Source: Candidatus Blautia faecipullorum
GTDB taxonomy: Bacteria > Bacillota > Clostridia > Lachnospirales > Lachnospiraceae
NCBI GenBank assembly: GCA_019115125.1
Contig: DXEG01000004.1
Coordinates: forward strand, 1-64,000
Direction of reading: 5' to 3'
DNA: 64,000 nucleotides
Both the position numbers and the translations under genes were made by a program. The notes beneath the pieces were generated by a model that was given only the letters and a program-made list of their open reading frames with translations, had not been told where the DNA came from and did not search any database. Shown in pieces: positions 54,098 to 63,462 of the stretch; the stretch's first letter is position 1; each line of letters starts with the position of its first letter.

Positions 54098-54571
54098 TTG
54101 AAAAACGAAACAAAACGTAAGATCCGGCGGCTGGGAGTGATTCTGTTCATTGTCTACGTTCTGCTTCTGATCTATTTTCTGTTTTTTTCTGAGGCGTACG
54201 GCCGTGTGGCTCAGGCGGAAAGAGAATACAGGTATAATCTTACTCCTTTTGTGGAGATCAGAAGATTCTGGGTGTACAGAGACCAGGTTGGTCTCTTCGC
54301 CTTTTTTACAAACGTCTGCGGCAATGTGATCGGATTTATTCCTCTGGGATTTATTCTTCCGATCATCTGCCGGAGCTGGCGGAACGGATTTCTTATCATC
54401 CTGGCCGGATTTGGACTGAGTCTGTGTGTGGAAACCATTCAGCTCGTCACAAAAGTGGGATGCTTTGATGTGGATGATATGATTTTGAATACATTAGGGG
54501 CGGCAGTGGGATACCTGCTTTTTGCCGTCTGTGATTGTCTGAGGAGAAAGCATTATGGCAAAAAGATATAG
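54098..54571 (+). CDS. VanZ-family membrane protein
   Basis: 157 residues with four membrane segments and the VanZ pattern: NLTPFVEIRRFW, NVCGNVIGFIPLGFILP, SLCVETIQL, GCFDVDDMILNTLGAAVGYLLF. VanZ proteins affect glycopeptide susceptibility in some contexts, but most chromosomal copies have no known role, and no other van gene is present. Start codon TTG at 54098 after AGGGG. Confidence 0.87.
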   Translation: MKNETKRKIRRLGVILFIVYVLLLIYFLFFSEAYGRVAQAEREYRYNLTPFVEIRRFWVYRDQVGLFAFFTNVCGNVIGFIPLGFILPIICRSWRNGFLIILAGFGLSLCVETIQLVTKVGCFDVDDMILNTLGAAVGYLLFAVCDCLRRKHYGKKI

Positions 54572-54869
54572 ATATTCTTTTGTAAAAAGAAAAGAAGCAG
54601 GAAAGGGAAAGCTGTCAGTGGGACTGGCGGCTGCCTCTCTCCTTCTTTTTGTGGCCGCCGTGCTTACGGCCTACGGGCTGGACGGCAGGTATGGTTTCAT
54701 TGTAGGAGGCATCTGTCTTTTTGCCGCAATGCTTTCTGTCTATGGATTCATTATGGGACTTTCGAGTTTTTCTGAGGAAGAGCGTATGCATCGTACCAGC
54801 ACGGTTGGGTCTATTCTGAACGGCGTGATCATGGTGGGATGGCTGGGCTTTTTTTTAATGGGAGTGTGA
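54555..54869 (+). CDS. DUF6142-like three-helix membrane protein
   Basis: 104 residues with a basic start (AKRYRYSFVKRKEAGKGKLS) and three membrane segments. It resembles small Lachnospiraceae proteins described as DUF6142, with no known function. The ATG has GAGGAG upstream and overlaps the end of vanZ by 17 bases, so it is cotranscribed. Confidence 0.7.
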   Translation: MAKRYRYSFVKRKEAGKGKLSVGLAAASLLLFVAAVLTAYGLDGRYGFIVGGICLFAAMLSVYGFIMGLSSFSEEERMHRTSTVGSILNGVIMVGWLGFFLMGV

Positions 54870-54872
54870 GAG

Positions 54873-55460
54873 ATGGAACGTCTGAAAAAACAGATGGAGT
54901 TTATTGTAGAAGTAGACAAAGTAAAAAAGATCATCCGTCAGACTTATCTGGCGGACGCCAGCCGCAGGGAGGATGACGCGGAACATTCCTGGCATCTTGC
55001 TCTCATGGCTGTACTTTTGAAAGAGTATTCTAACGAAGAGGTGGATCTTTCCAAGGTGGTTCCCATGGTTCTGATCCATGATCTGGTGGAAATCGACGCA
55101 GGGGATACCTATGCTTACGATGAGGCGGGCGCAGCCACCAAAAATGAGAGAGAGACTAAGGCCGCCGACCGTATTTTCGGACTTCTGCCCCAGGATCAGG
55201 GAATCTGGTTCCGTTCTCTGTGGGAAGAGTTTGAAGCCTATGAAACTCCGGAGGCAAAATTCGCTCATGTGCTGGATAACTGCCAGCCGCTTCTGCTAAA
55301 CGACGCTTCAGACGGAAGAAGCTGGGCGGAGCACGGTGTGAAGAAAAGCCAGATTTACAAAAGAAACGAGCATACTCCGGAGGGATCCCGGGAAATCTGG
55401 GAATATATGAAGGAGCTGGTGGATAAGCATATCCGCCTGGGCCATGTCATCGACGCATAA
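54873..55460 (+). CDS. HD-domain hydrolase (YfbR/HDDC2-like 5'-nucleotidase type)
   Basis: 195 residues with the HD metal site: DDAEHSWHLALMAVLL, LIHDLVEIDAGDTYAYD and a later Asp (VLDNCQPLLLN). This is the YfbR/HDDC2 group, which dephosphorylates deoxynucleoside monophosphates, fitting a neighbourhood with pyrimidine and purine genes. The ATG directly follows the previous stop, with GGGAG inside that gene. Confidence 0.88.
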   Translation: MERLKKQMEFIVEVDKVKKIIRQTYLADASRREDDAEHSWHLALMAVLLKEYSNEEVDLSKVVPMVLIHDLVEIDAGDTYAYDEAGAATKNERETKAADRIFGLLPQDQGIWFRSLWEEFEAYETPEAKFAHVLDNCQPLLLNDASDGRSWAEHGVKKSQIYKRNEHTPEGSREIWEYMKELVDKHIRLGHVIDA

Positions 55461-55505
55461 GGATTTCATACAAACAAAAAGTAATTATTCAAAGGAGCTG
55501 ATAGA

Positions 55506-57542
55506 TTGGACGAATGGCTGATGGAACGCTATTCTCTGGCGAAAGAGAGAATAGCGGAGATCTGTAGAGAAGAAACAGTAAAGGAGCCCTATGGGGACTT
55601 TTTCAGAAAAACGGCGGAATTTCTGAAAAAAACAGCAGAAATACTGGAAAGAGAGCGGGAAGATCTTACCCTGTCCCAATATGAAGAAGAAAACAGAGAG
55701 CTTTATAAGGAACTGTTTCCGGAAAATTATGAAACCTGCTACGGGAATCCGTCCTACGCGGAAAAAACTCTGGGAGAATATGGAAAAGCCTTCACCTTTC
55801 TCTTTGCGGAGCTTCGGGGAGCCGTGGCCTACGCCTATGAGAAAAAGTGGTGGGATTATCTTGTGGGAGCGGAGCTGTTCCTGGAAATACATTCTGCCTT
55901 TGGACAGGAAGAGACGCCATCTGTAAAGACGGTGCTGGGAATTCTCCGGTCCTATGTGAATGATTACTGTCAGGATATGATGGAGCAGAGAATTGCAGAG
56001 GGAGTGGATCCGGAGCTTGATTTTGCCCTCAGGATCATCATGGATTCCGATCTGGAAGACCTGAGATATTTATACCGCTACGGGGAATTCGTCTCTGAGA
56101 ACGAGAGGGGAGTGGCGGAATTTCTGAACAGCCTTCCTCAGAGCGAGATCGACAGTATGGCCCGGACCTATACAGAGGGCTACCGGATAGGCTTTATCAA
56201 TGGAAGAAAAGATATTACGAAAAAGAAAACGGTAAATATCCGTTACAGCCTGGGCTTTGAACGAATGGTGAGAGCTGCCGTCCTCCAGTTTCGGGAGATG
56301 GGATTGCGGCCTGTGATCTACCGCCATGCCACCCACGCGGTAAACAGGCGGGGAAGCTCCCGGGTGGGATTTACCGGAGGAATTGTCAATCCTCAGTATG
56401 ATTATGACCACAGGCAGGACAGCGCTCTGTTTCTGGACAGTGACTTCGTGAAAAGAAAGCTCCGGTCCATGCAGACTGCCTATGAAAATTATAAAGATCT
56501 GGCGGATGTGCATGGAGGGCCGGCGTGTATCGAGACCTTTGGAGAGGAACCCTTCTCACCCAAGGCCAAGCCGGAGGCATGGACGCTTACAGAGGCTCAG
56601 CAGAAGCTTCAGGTGGAGCTGGACAATGAATCCGGACAGATCGTGAACCGGTATATCAAGGGGGATGAGAGAAGCTTCACGATTATCGCCTATCCTGTAC
56701 CTGAGATCGGGAAGGATTTTCCGGAGATCTTCCGGGAGATCGTAAAGATCAATACCCTGGATTATAAGCTTTATGAGCGGATCCAGCAGACCATTATTGA
56801 AACTCTGGACAGCTGCCAGTGGGTGGAGATTAAGGGCAGAGACGGCAATGAAACAGACCTCATCATCCATCTCCATACCCTTGAGGACGCTGCGAAGCAG
56901 ACAAATTTTGAAAACTGCGTGGCAGATGTGAACATTCCCGTGGGCGAGGTATTTACCTCTCCGGAGCTTGCGGGAACAGGCGGGATTCTCCATGTAAAGA
57001 AGGTATATCTCAATGGCCTCCAGTTTAAGGACTTAAAGCTTGTGTTTGACTGCGGCCAGGTAATTGATTATTCCTGCTCCAATTTCGAGAGCGAGGAGGA
57101 AAACAGAGCTTATATTGAGGACAATATACTTTTCCATCACCAGAAGCTGCCTATGGGGGAATTTGCCATCGGAACCAATACCACCGCCTATGTGGCGGCG
57201 GAAAAATACGGGATTGCTGAGAAGCTTCCGATCCTGATCGCGGAGAAAATGGGGCCTCATTTCGCAGTGGGGGATACCTGCTACAGTTGGGCGGAGGATA
57301 CCCCGGTCTTTAATCCGGACGGACGGGAGATCATTGCCAGAGACAATGAGATTTCTATTCTCAGAAAAGAAGATATCAGTCTGGCCTATTACGGATGCCA
57401 TACAGATATCACTATCCCCTATGAGGAGCTGGGAAGTATCCGTGTTATAGACGAGGAGGGAGAGGGTACCTCTATTATTGAAAACGGGCGTTTTGTACTG
57501 CCCGGAACCGAGGAGCTGAACCGTCCTTTTGAACAGGAGTAA
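55506..57542 (+). CDS. M29-like aminopeptidase with a long N-terminal extension
   Basis: 678 residues. The C-terminal 370 match the M29 (AmpS/AmpT-type) layout: NIPVGEVFTSPE with first Glu, LPMGEFAIGTNTTAYVA with second Glu, and GPHFAVGDTCYSWAED with a His ligand. M29 enzymes are usually about 370-410 residues; the first 280 here are helical, acidic and of no family I can name. The closing His-x-Asp of the standard metal site is not obvious, so catalysis is not certain. TTG start with AAAGGAG. Confidence 0.72.
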   Translation: MDEWLMERYSLAKERIAEICREETVKEPYGDFFRKTAEFLKKTAEILEREREDLTLSQYEEENRELYKELFPENYETCYGNPSYAEKTLGEYGKAFTFLFAELRGAVAYAYEKKWWDYLVGAELFLEIHSAFGQEETPSVKTVLGILRSYVNDYCQDMMEQRIAEGVDPELDFALRIIMDSDLEDLRYLYRYGEFVSENERGVAEFLNSLPQSEIDSMARTYTEGYRIGFINGRKDITKKKTVNIRYSLGFERMVRAAVLQFREMGLRPVIYRHATHAVNRRGSSRVGFTGGIVNPQYDYDHRQDSALFLDSDFVKRKLRSMQTAYENYKDLADVHGGPACIETFGEEPFSPKAKPEAWTLTEAQQKLQVELDNESGQIVNRYIKGDERSFTIIAYPVPEIGKDFPEIFREIVKINTLDYKLYERIQQTIIETLDSCQWVEIKGRDGNETDLIIHLHTLEDAAKQTNFENCVADVNIPVGEVFTSPELAGTGGILHVKKVYLNGLQFKDLKLVFDCGQVIDYSCSNFESEEENRAYIEDNILFHHQKLPMGEFAIGTNTTAYVAAEKYGIAEKLPILIAEKMGPHFAVGDTCYSWAEDTPVFNPDGREIIARDNEISILRKEDISLAYYGCHTDITIPYEELGSIRVIDEEGEGTSIIENGRFVLPGTEELNRPFEQE

Positions 57543-57575
57543 GAGTTTTTATAAAAAATGTTGGGCGGATAAAAA

Positions 57576-57663
57576 GTAACAGTTCAGCTCATACAGATGT
57601 CTGCTCGCAAAAACATGCAAGCATGTTTTATACTTCCCGATCACTGTATGGCTGAACTGTTAC
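57576..57663. mobile_element. 88-bp MITE with 8-bp target duplication
   Basis: Terminal inverted repeats GTAACAGTTCAGC (57576-57588) and GCTGAACTGTTAC (57651-57663) continue inward as CATACAG/CTGTATG with one extra base. The centre has a second palindrome, AAAACATGC AA GCATGTTTT (57609-57628). It is flanked on both sides by GATAAAAA (57568-57575 and 57664-57671), a perfect 8-bp duplication. The 13-base end is identical to the left end of the IS66 element at 47557. It has no coding capacity. Confidence 0.85.
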
Positions 57664-57693
57664 GATAAAAAAAATTTTGTTTGCCTGAATTTA

Positions 57694-57722
57694 TTGACAC
57701 AAAAATAGAATCTTAGTAGAAT
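57694..57722 (+). promoter_or_regulatory. Promoter of the pur operon
   Basis: TTGACA (57694-57699), 17 bases, TAGAAT (57717-57722), 31 bases before the purE ATG. The MITE ends 30 bases upstream of the -35. Confidence 0.8.
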
Positions 57723-57753
57723 CAACTAGGAAATGAAAGAAGGAGGCCTACCA

Positions 57754-58254
57754 ATGAAAAAAGTTGGAATAGTAATGGGAAGCGATTCAGACATGCCGGT
57801 TATGAGCAAAGCGGCGGCAATTCTTGACAAGCTGGGTGTGGAATATGAAATGAAGATCATTTCCGCCCACAGAGAACCGGATGTTTTCTTTGAGTACGCG
57901 AAGAGCGCGGAGGAAAGAGGATTCAAGGTGATCATCGCGGGCGCCGGCATGGCGGCTCATCTTCCGGGAATGTGCGCGGCAATTTTCCCTATGCCGGTCA
58001 TCGGTATTCCGATGCATACCACATCTCTGGGCGGAAGAGATTCTCTTTATTCTATCGTACAGATGCCTTCCGGAATCCCTGTCGCTACGGTTGCTATTAA
58101 CGGCGGAGCCAACGCGGGACTTCTGGCGGCGAAGATTCTGGCCACCTCAGATCCGGAGCTTCTTGCCAGACTGAAGGATTACAGCCGGGAACTGAAGGAG
58201 CAGGTAGAGGCCAAGGACGCCAGACTGCAGGAAACAGGATGGCAGAATTATTAA
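57754..58254 (+). CDS. purE: N5-carboxyaminoimidazole ribonucleotide mutase
   Basis: Purine synthesis step 6b. 166 residues: VGIVMGSDSDMPVM, SAHREPD with the catalytic His, IIAGAGMAAHLPGM and NGGANAGLLAAKIL. The class I (bacterial mutase) form implies a purK elsewhere. The ATG at 57754 has AAGGAGG. Confidence 0.96.
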   Translation: MKKVGIVMGSDSDMPVMSKAAAILDKLGVEYEMKIISAHREPDVFFEYAKSAEERGFKVIIAGAGMAAHLPGMCAAIFPMPVIGIPMHTTSLGGRDSLYSIVQMPSGIPVATVAINGGANAGLLAAKILATSDPELLARLKDYSRELKEQVEAKDARLQETGWQNY

Positions 58255-58316
58255 AAGCTCTGAGATAGCGTAAGGGTAAGGAACAGAATTCAAGAAGGAT
58301 CATAGTGGAGGATATT

Positions 58317-59342
58317 ATGGATTATAAGAACGCTGGCGTTGACATCGAGGCAGGATACAAATCAGTAGAATTAATGAAAAAGCATATTGCAAAAACCATG
58401 AGACCGGAGGTTCTCGGAGGAATCGGCGGATTTTCCGGAGCTTTTTCCATGAAAGCATTTCAGGATATGGAAGAGCCTACCCTCGTGTCCGGTACGGATG
58501 GCTGCGGAACAAAAGTAAAGCTGGCAATGGTAATGGACAAGCACGATACCATAGGAATTGACGCAGTGGCAATGTGTGTCAACGATATTGCCTGCGCCGG
58601 CGGAGAGCCGCTGTTTTTCCTGGACTATATTGCCTGCGGCAAGAATTATCCCGAAAAGATCGCGGAAATCGTCGGAGGAGTGGCGGAAGGCTGCGTGCAG
58701 TCGGGAGCCGCCCTTATCGGCGGCGAGACGGCGGAGCATCCCGGCCTGATGGCGGAGGATGAGTACGATCTGGCCGGATTTGCCGTGGGTATTATTGATA
58801 AGAAGGATCTGATCACAGGCGAAGAGGTGACTCCTGGAGACGTGCTTGTGGGAATCGCCTCTTCCGGCGTTCACAGCAATGGTTTCTCTCTTGTCCGCAA
58901 GGTGTTTGACATGACGAAGGAATCTCTGGGAACCTATTATGAAGAACTGGGAACTACTCTCGGAGAGGCTCTGCTTGCGCCTACAAGAATCTATGTAAAG
59001 GCCCTGAAGAGCGTGAAGGAAGCAGGGGTGCGGATCCATGGCTGCAGCCATATCACAGGAGGCGGCTTTTATGAAAATATTCCCCGTATGCTGAGAGAGG
59101 GAACAAGAGCGGTGATCGAGAAGGACAGCTATGAGGTGCCCGCGATCTTCAAGCTTCTGGCAGAAAAAGGGAATATCGAGGAGCAGATGATGTATAATAC
59201 CTACAATATGGGACTAGGTATGGTGCTGGCTGTGGCTCCGGAGGATGTGGATAAGACCATGGAAGCTGTCCGTCAGGCGGGAGATACCCCTTATGTGGTG
59301 GGCCGGATCGAGAACAGTGAAAAGGGAGTGGATTTATGCTGA
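58317..59342 (+). CDS. purM: Phosphoribosylformylglycinamidine cyclo-ligase
   Basis: AIR synthetase, purine step 5. 341 residues: YKNAGVDIEAGYKSVELM, SGTDGCGTKVKLAM, GIDAVAMCVNDIACAGGEPLFFLDY, GGETAEHPGLM and GCSHITGGGFYENIPR. GGAGG stands five bases before the ATG at 58317. Its stop overlaps purN by seven bases. Confidence 0.97.
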   Translation: MDYKNAGVDIEAGYKSVELMKKHIAKTMRPEVLGGIGGFSGAFSMKAFQDMEEPTLVSGTDGCGTKVKLAMVMDKHDTIGIDAVAMCVNDIACAGGEPLFFLDYIACGKNYPEKIAEIVGGVAEGCVQSGAALIGGETAEHPGLMAEDEYDLAGFAVGIIDKKDLITGEEVTPGDVLVGIASSGVHSNGFSLVRKVFDMTKESLGTYYEELGTTLGEALLAPTRIYVKALKSVKEAGVRIHGCSHITGGGFYENIPRMLREGTRAVIEKDSYEVPAIFKLLAEKGNIEEQMMYNTYNMGLGMVLAVAPEDVDKTMEAVRQAGDTPYVVGRIENSEKGVDLC

Positions 59343-59965
59343 GACTGGGAGTCCTGGTATCCGGCGGCGGAACAAATCTGCAGGCCATCCTGGACGCTGT
59401 GGACGACAAAAGGATCACCAACGCGGAAGTAGCTGTTGTGATCAGCAATAATAAGGGCGCTTACGCGCTGGAACGGGCCCGGAAAAAAGCGATCCCCGCC
59501 CAGTGTCTGGCGCCGAAGGATTTTGAAAACAGAGAAATGTTCCATAAAGCGCTTCTTTCAAAGCTCCGGGAATATCAGGTGGATCTTGTGGTGCTGGCGG
59601 GATATCTGGTGGCGATTCCTCCGATGATCGTGGAGGCTTATCCAAACCGGATCGTCAATATTCATCCCTCTCTGATCCCTTCCTTCTGCGGAACCGGGTT
59701 TTACGGGCTCCGCGTCCATGAGGGAGCCCTTGAAAGAGGCGTAAAGGTGACGGGAGCTACAGTGCATTTCGTAGACGCGGGAACGGATACCGGCCCGATC
59801 ATCCTTCAGAAAGCGGTGGAGGTTCAGGAGGGAGATACGCCCGAAATCCTTCAGCGCCGCGTAATGGAAGAAGCGGAGTGGAAGATTCTTCCTGAGGCGG
59901 TTGATCTGATCGCCAACGGCAGAGTGTCCGTAGAAAACGGTAAGGTTCATATCAATAAAGTATAA
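59336..59965 (+). CDS. purN: Phosphoribosylglycinamide formyltransferase
   Basis: Folate-dependent GAR transformylase. 209 residues: LGVLVSGGGTNLQAILDAV at the start, VVISNNKGAYALERA, catalytic Asn-His-Asp set in RIVNIHPSLIPSFCG and GATVHFVDAGTDTGPII. Overlap with purM suggests translational coupling. Confidence 0.96.
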   Translation: MLRLGVLVSGGGTNLQAILDAVDDKRITNAEVAVVISNNKGAYALERARKKAIPAQCLAPKDFENREMFHKALLSKLREYQVDLVVLAGYLVAIPPMIVEAYPNRIVNIHPSLIPSFCGTGFYGLRVHEGALERGVKVTGATVHFVDAGTDTGPIILQKAVEVQEGDTPEILQRRVMEEAEWKILPEAVDLIANGRVSVENGKVHINKV

Positions 59966-59989
59966 ATGGTTTTACAGAGGAGCGAGAAT

Positions 59990-61264
59990 ATGAAGATTTT
60001 GATTGTTGGAAGCGGCGGAAGAGAACATGCCATTGCCTGGAGCGTGGCCAAAAGCGCCGGGGTGGAAAAAATCTACTGCGCGCCTGGAAACGCGGGAATT
60101 TCTGAATACGCCGAGTGTGTTCCCATCGGCGCTATGGAGTTTGAGAAGCTGGCGGACTTCGCCCAGGAAAAAGAGATCGATCTGACGGTGATCGGAATGG
60201 ACGATCCTCTGGTGGGAGGTGTGGTGGATGTGTTTGAGGCCCGGGGGCTTAAGGTGTTCGGCCCAAGGAAAAACGCGGCGATCCTGGAGGGCTCCAAGGC
60301 CTTTTCCAAAGATCTTATGAAAAAATACAACATTCCGACGGCTGCCTATGAGAATTTTGACGATGCGGAAAAAGCGCTGGAATATCTCCGCACTCAGGCG
60401 AAATTCCCCATTGTTTTGAAGGCGGACGGACTTGCTCTGGGTAAGGGCGTGCTGATCTGCGGTACTCTTGAGGAAGCAGAGGAAGGCGTAAAAGAGATCA
60501 TGGAAGATAAAAAATTCGGCAGCGCCGGAAATACCATGGTTATTGAGGAGTTTATGACGGGCAGGGAAGTATCCGTGCTCTCCTTTGTGGACGGTAAGAC
60601 GATCCGCACCATGACGTCCGCTCAGGATCATAAACGCGCTCTGGACGGCGACCAGGGACTGAACACAGGCGGCATGGGAACCTTTTCTCCCAGTCCCTTC
60701 TATACGCAGGAAGTGGATGAGTTTTGTCAGAAATACATATATCAGCCTACCGTAGACGCGATGGCGGCGGAGGGACGCCCCTTTACAGGAATTATTTTCT
60801 TCGGTCTGATGCTGACGGCGGACGGCCCCAAGGTGCTGGAATATAACGCCCGCTTCGGAGATCCCGAGGCTCAGGTGGTCCTTCCAAGGATGAAGACGGA
60901 TATCGTCAAGGTGATGGAGGCCTGCACAGAGGGACGGCTGGATCAGATCGAGCTGGAATTTGAGGATAACGCTGCTGTCTGCGTGGTTCTCGCCAGCGAA
61001 GGGTATCCTGTAAAATACGACAAGGGAATTCCTATGTATGGTTTTGAGAATTTCAAGGACAAGGACGGGTACTACTGTTTCCATGCGGGAACGAAGTTCC
61101 AGGACGGACAGATCGTCACAAACGGAGGCCGCGTGGTGGGGATCACCGCCAAAGGAAGCGACCTGAAGGAAGCCCGAAAAAATGCTTATGAGGCAACGGA
61201 GTGGATACAGTTTGCCAACAAATATATGAGACACGATATTGGAAAGGCCATAGACGAGGCCTGA
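59990..61264 (+). CDS. purD: Phosphoribosylamine-glycine ligase
   Basis: GAR synthetase, ATP-grasp enzyme of about 424 residues: MKILIVGSGGREHAI, GLALGKGV, FGDPEAQVVLPR (ATP/Mg site). The ATG at 59990 is preceded by AGAGGAG; an earlier open stretch from 59966 has no similarity. purF, purL and purH are not in the window. Confidence 0.97.
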   Translation: MKILIVGSGGREHAIAWSVAKSAGVEKIYCAPGNAGISEYAECVPIGAMEFEKLADFAQEKEIDLTVIGMDDPLVGGVVDVFEARGLKVFGPRKNAAILEGSKAFSKDLMKKYNIPTAAYENFDDAEKALEYLRTQAKFPIVLKADGLALGKGVLICGTLEEAEEGVKEIMEDKKFGSAGNTMVIEEFMTGREVSVLSFVDGKTIRTMTSAQDHKRALDGDQGLNTGGMGTFSPSPFYTQEVDEFCQKYIYQPTVDAMAAEGRPFTGIIFFGLMLTADGPKVLEYNARFGDPEAQVVLPRMKTDIVKVMEACTEGRLDQIELEFEDNAAVCVVLASEGYPVKYDKGIPMYGFENFKDKDGYYCFHAGTKFQDGQIVTNGGRVVGITAKGSDLKEARKNAYEATEWIQFANKYMRHDIGKAIDEA

Positions 61265-61277
61265 AGGAGGAACAGCA

Positions 61278-62471
61278 ATGTATTGTGTAAAGAAAATAAC
61301 GGAGTATATGTACTGGGTCGGCGCCAGCGACAGACGTCTGGAGCTGTTTGAAAATATTTATCCGATTCCCAAGGGGGTTTCTTACAATTCCTACGTGATA
61401 CTGGATGAAAAGACCGTTCTTCTCGATACGGTGGATCGTTCTGTGTGCAGTCAGTTTATTGAGAATCTGGAACATGTGCTGGACGGAAGAAAGCTGGACT
61501 ATGTGATCATCAATCACATGGAGCCGGATCACTGTGCTTCTCTGGCTGAGGTGGTTCTGCGTTATCCGGAGGTAAAGATTGTAGGAAACGCCAAGACCTT
61601 CACTATGATGAAGCAGTTTTTTACCTTTGACGTAGATTCCCGCGCCGTAGCGGTAAAAGAGGGAGATACCCTGAGTACAGGAAAGCATACCCTGGCTTTT
61701 GCCATGATCCCTATGGTTCACTGGCCGGAGTGTATGGTAACCTATGACGCAGGGGATAAGATCCTGTACAGCGCGGATGCTTTCGGCACCTTCGGCGCGC
61801 TGAATGGAAATATCTACGCGGATGAGGTGAATTTTGAGCAGGAATGGCTGGAGGAAGCAAGAAGATATCTGACAAATATTGTGGGTAAATACGGAACTCA
61901 GATCCAGGCGGCTCTGAAAAAAGCCTCCGCCCTTGATATTCAGATGATCTGCCCCCTTCACGGCCCTGTCTGGAGAGAAAATCTGGGATGGTTTATCGAC
62001 AAATATCAGAAATGGAGCACCTACACGCCCGAGGATCACGCGGTTCTGATTCTCTATGCTTCTATCTATGGAAACACAGAGAGCGCGGTAAATGTACTGG
62101 CAGGAAAGCTTGGGGACGCGGGCGAGAAGAATATCGCCATGTATGATGTTTCAAAAACGGATCCTTCCTATCTGCTTGCCGAGGCGTTCCGCTGCGACAG
62201 AATTGTTTTTGCCTGCCCCACCTATAACGCGGGGATCTTCCCCAAAATGGAAACTCTGCTTCTGGAGCTGAAGGCGCATAATTTCCAGAACAGGAAAGTG
62301 GCTGTGATGGAGAACGGAACCTGGGCAATCTCCGCGGGAAAACAGATGAAGGAGATCCTTTCCTCCATGAAGAATATGGAAATTTACGAGGAGACTCTGA
62401 CTGTAAAATCGTCCTTAAAGGATGATCAGATGGAAGCCCTGGATAAGATTGCCGATTATCTGATGAAATAA
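61278..62471 (+). CDS. Flavodiiron protein (FprA-type O2/NO reductase)
   Basis: 397 residues: diiron MBL domain with H80-x-E82-x-D84-H85 (NHMEPDH), PMVHWPECM, SADAFGTFG and LHGPVW, then a flavodoxin domain from about 255 (LILYASIYGNTES). It lacks the rubredoxin and reductase parts of the fused protein at 35832-38363, so it needs separate electron donors such as rubredoxin or F420-like partners. AAGGAGG precedes the ATG; 13 bases after purD, so it may be read with the pur operon. Confidence 0.94.
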   Translation: MYCVKKITEYMYWVGASDRRLELFENIYPIPKGVSYNSYVILDEKTVLLDTVDRSVCSQFIENLEHVLDGRKLDYVIINHMEPDHCASLAEVVLRYPEVKIVGNAKTFTMMKQFFTFDVDSRAVAVKEGDTLSTGKHTLAFAMIPMVHWPECMVTYDAGDKILYSADAFGTFGALNGNIYADEVNFEQEWLEEARRYLTNIVGKYGTQIQAALKKASALDIQMICPLHGPVWRENLGWFIDKYQKWSTYTPEDHAVLILYASIYGNTESAVNVLAGKLGDAGEKNIAMYDVSKTDPSYLLAEAFRCDRIVFACPTYNAGIFPKMETLLLELKAHNFQNRKVAVMENGTWAISAGKQMKEILSSMKNMEIYEETLTVKSSLKDDQMEALDKIADYLMK

Positions 62472-62532
62472 AAGAGTAAATCCCGGAGAATGTCTGAAAT
62501 CAGGTTTTCCGGGAATGAGAAAGGAAAACAAA

Positions 62533-63297
62533 ATGGGAATAAGTGTAGAAGAGGCAGTGAAGGAGATTCGTGCCCGGGAGGATATTTATGTACTGTACTC
62601 CCAGGTGACAAAGCTTCCTTATGTGACCTGCGGAGAAGAGACATATAATGATCAGGCCTGGTTTTTCGCGGAGGAGGAGGCTCTGAAGGAGTTCGGCAAA
62701 AAGAAGCTGGACGAGAAGATCCTTCTGATGGGAATGAAATATGAAAAGAAGAATTTTCCCAGACTGTATGCCCTTCTTTATTCCATCGGAGTGAACTCTC
62801 TGATCTGGAATAGGGACGGCGAACAGGTGGAGATCGATCTGGAGAAGGTTGCCAGAGAGCCCGATCTTTCCAAGCTTCCGCCGGAAAAAAGGCCCTTGCT
62901 CAATCCGACGCTCCAGCTTTCCGGAATCTATTTTATGCAGGAGCTGCGCCGTCCGGTGGAGAAGGAGGAACGGCCGAACCTGCGGCCTCAGGAGGAGGAG
63001 CTGATTGCCAATCTGAAAAAATCAGAGTTCCTCGTTGCCCTCAATCCTCCGGGAGACGATCCAAAAAAGGTGAGTATCCCTTACTTGAAGGATAAAAATG
63101 GAAAAATTCTGCAGCCTGTTTTTTCAGATGTCATGGAGTTTGAAAAATTTGGAAGAGGGAAGAAGCTCAGACTTGTAAAGCTTCCTTTTGCGAAGCTTCC
63201 GGAGATTATGATAGAGCAGGCGGAAGCCATTGCGGTAAATCCCATGGGCTTCAACCTTATACTGAACAAGGAACAGATGAAGATGATCACCGGTTAA
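62533..63297 (+). CDS. SseB-like domain protein
   Basis: About 254 residues. The N-terminal half has the SseB pattern (IYVLYSQVTKLPYVTCG, AWFFAEEEAL, ARLYALLYSIGVNSLIWN-like text), and the C-terminal half repeats the fold (FLVALNPPGDDPKKVSIPYLKDKNGKI, PVFSDVMEFEKFGRG, AVNPMGFNLILNKEQM). SseB proteins were first linked to serine sensitivity; their biochemical role is unknown. The ATG at 62533 is six bases after AAAGGA. Confidence 0.75.
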   Translation: MGISVEEAVKEIRAREDIYVLYSQVTKLPYVTCGEETYNDQAWFFAEEEALKEFGKKKLDEKILLMGMKYEKKNFPRLYALLYSIGVNSLIWNRDGEQVEIDLEKVAREPDLSKLPPEKRPLLNPTLQLSGIYFMQELRRPVEKEERPNLRPQEEELIANLKKSEFLVALNPPGDDPKKVSIPYLKDKNGKILQPVFSDVMEFEKFGRGKKLRLVKLPFAKLPEIMIEQAEAIAVNPMGFNLILNKEQMKMITG

Positions 63298-63317
63298 GGA
63301 AATCGGGATCAAAACAG

Positions 63318-63345
63318 AAAAGACGGCCTGCCGGGGCCGTCTTTT
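63318..63345 (+). terminator. Strong terminator
   Basis: AAAAGACGGCC, loop TGCCGG, GGCCGTCTTTT: an 11-bp stem with built-in T-run. It ends the SseB-like gene transcript. Confidence 0.9.
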
Positions 63346-63462
63346 CCTGTTATAGAAATCATGTTATCCGATACACCAGTCCTTCTGGCTGTAAAAATAA
63401 CTGTTTTCAAATTATGAGATTTGTGCTAGTATATGTGTAACACCACAGGAGGAGGACATCAT

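Noticed and set aside
54098..54571. Glycopeptide-resistance locus because of vanZ
   Set aside because: No vanHAX, vanR or vanS is nearby; solitary VanZ-family genes are common in Clostridia.
59972..61234. Minus-strand open frame of 420 codons
   Set aside because: Exactly antisense to purD; rich in His and Arg with no family features.
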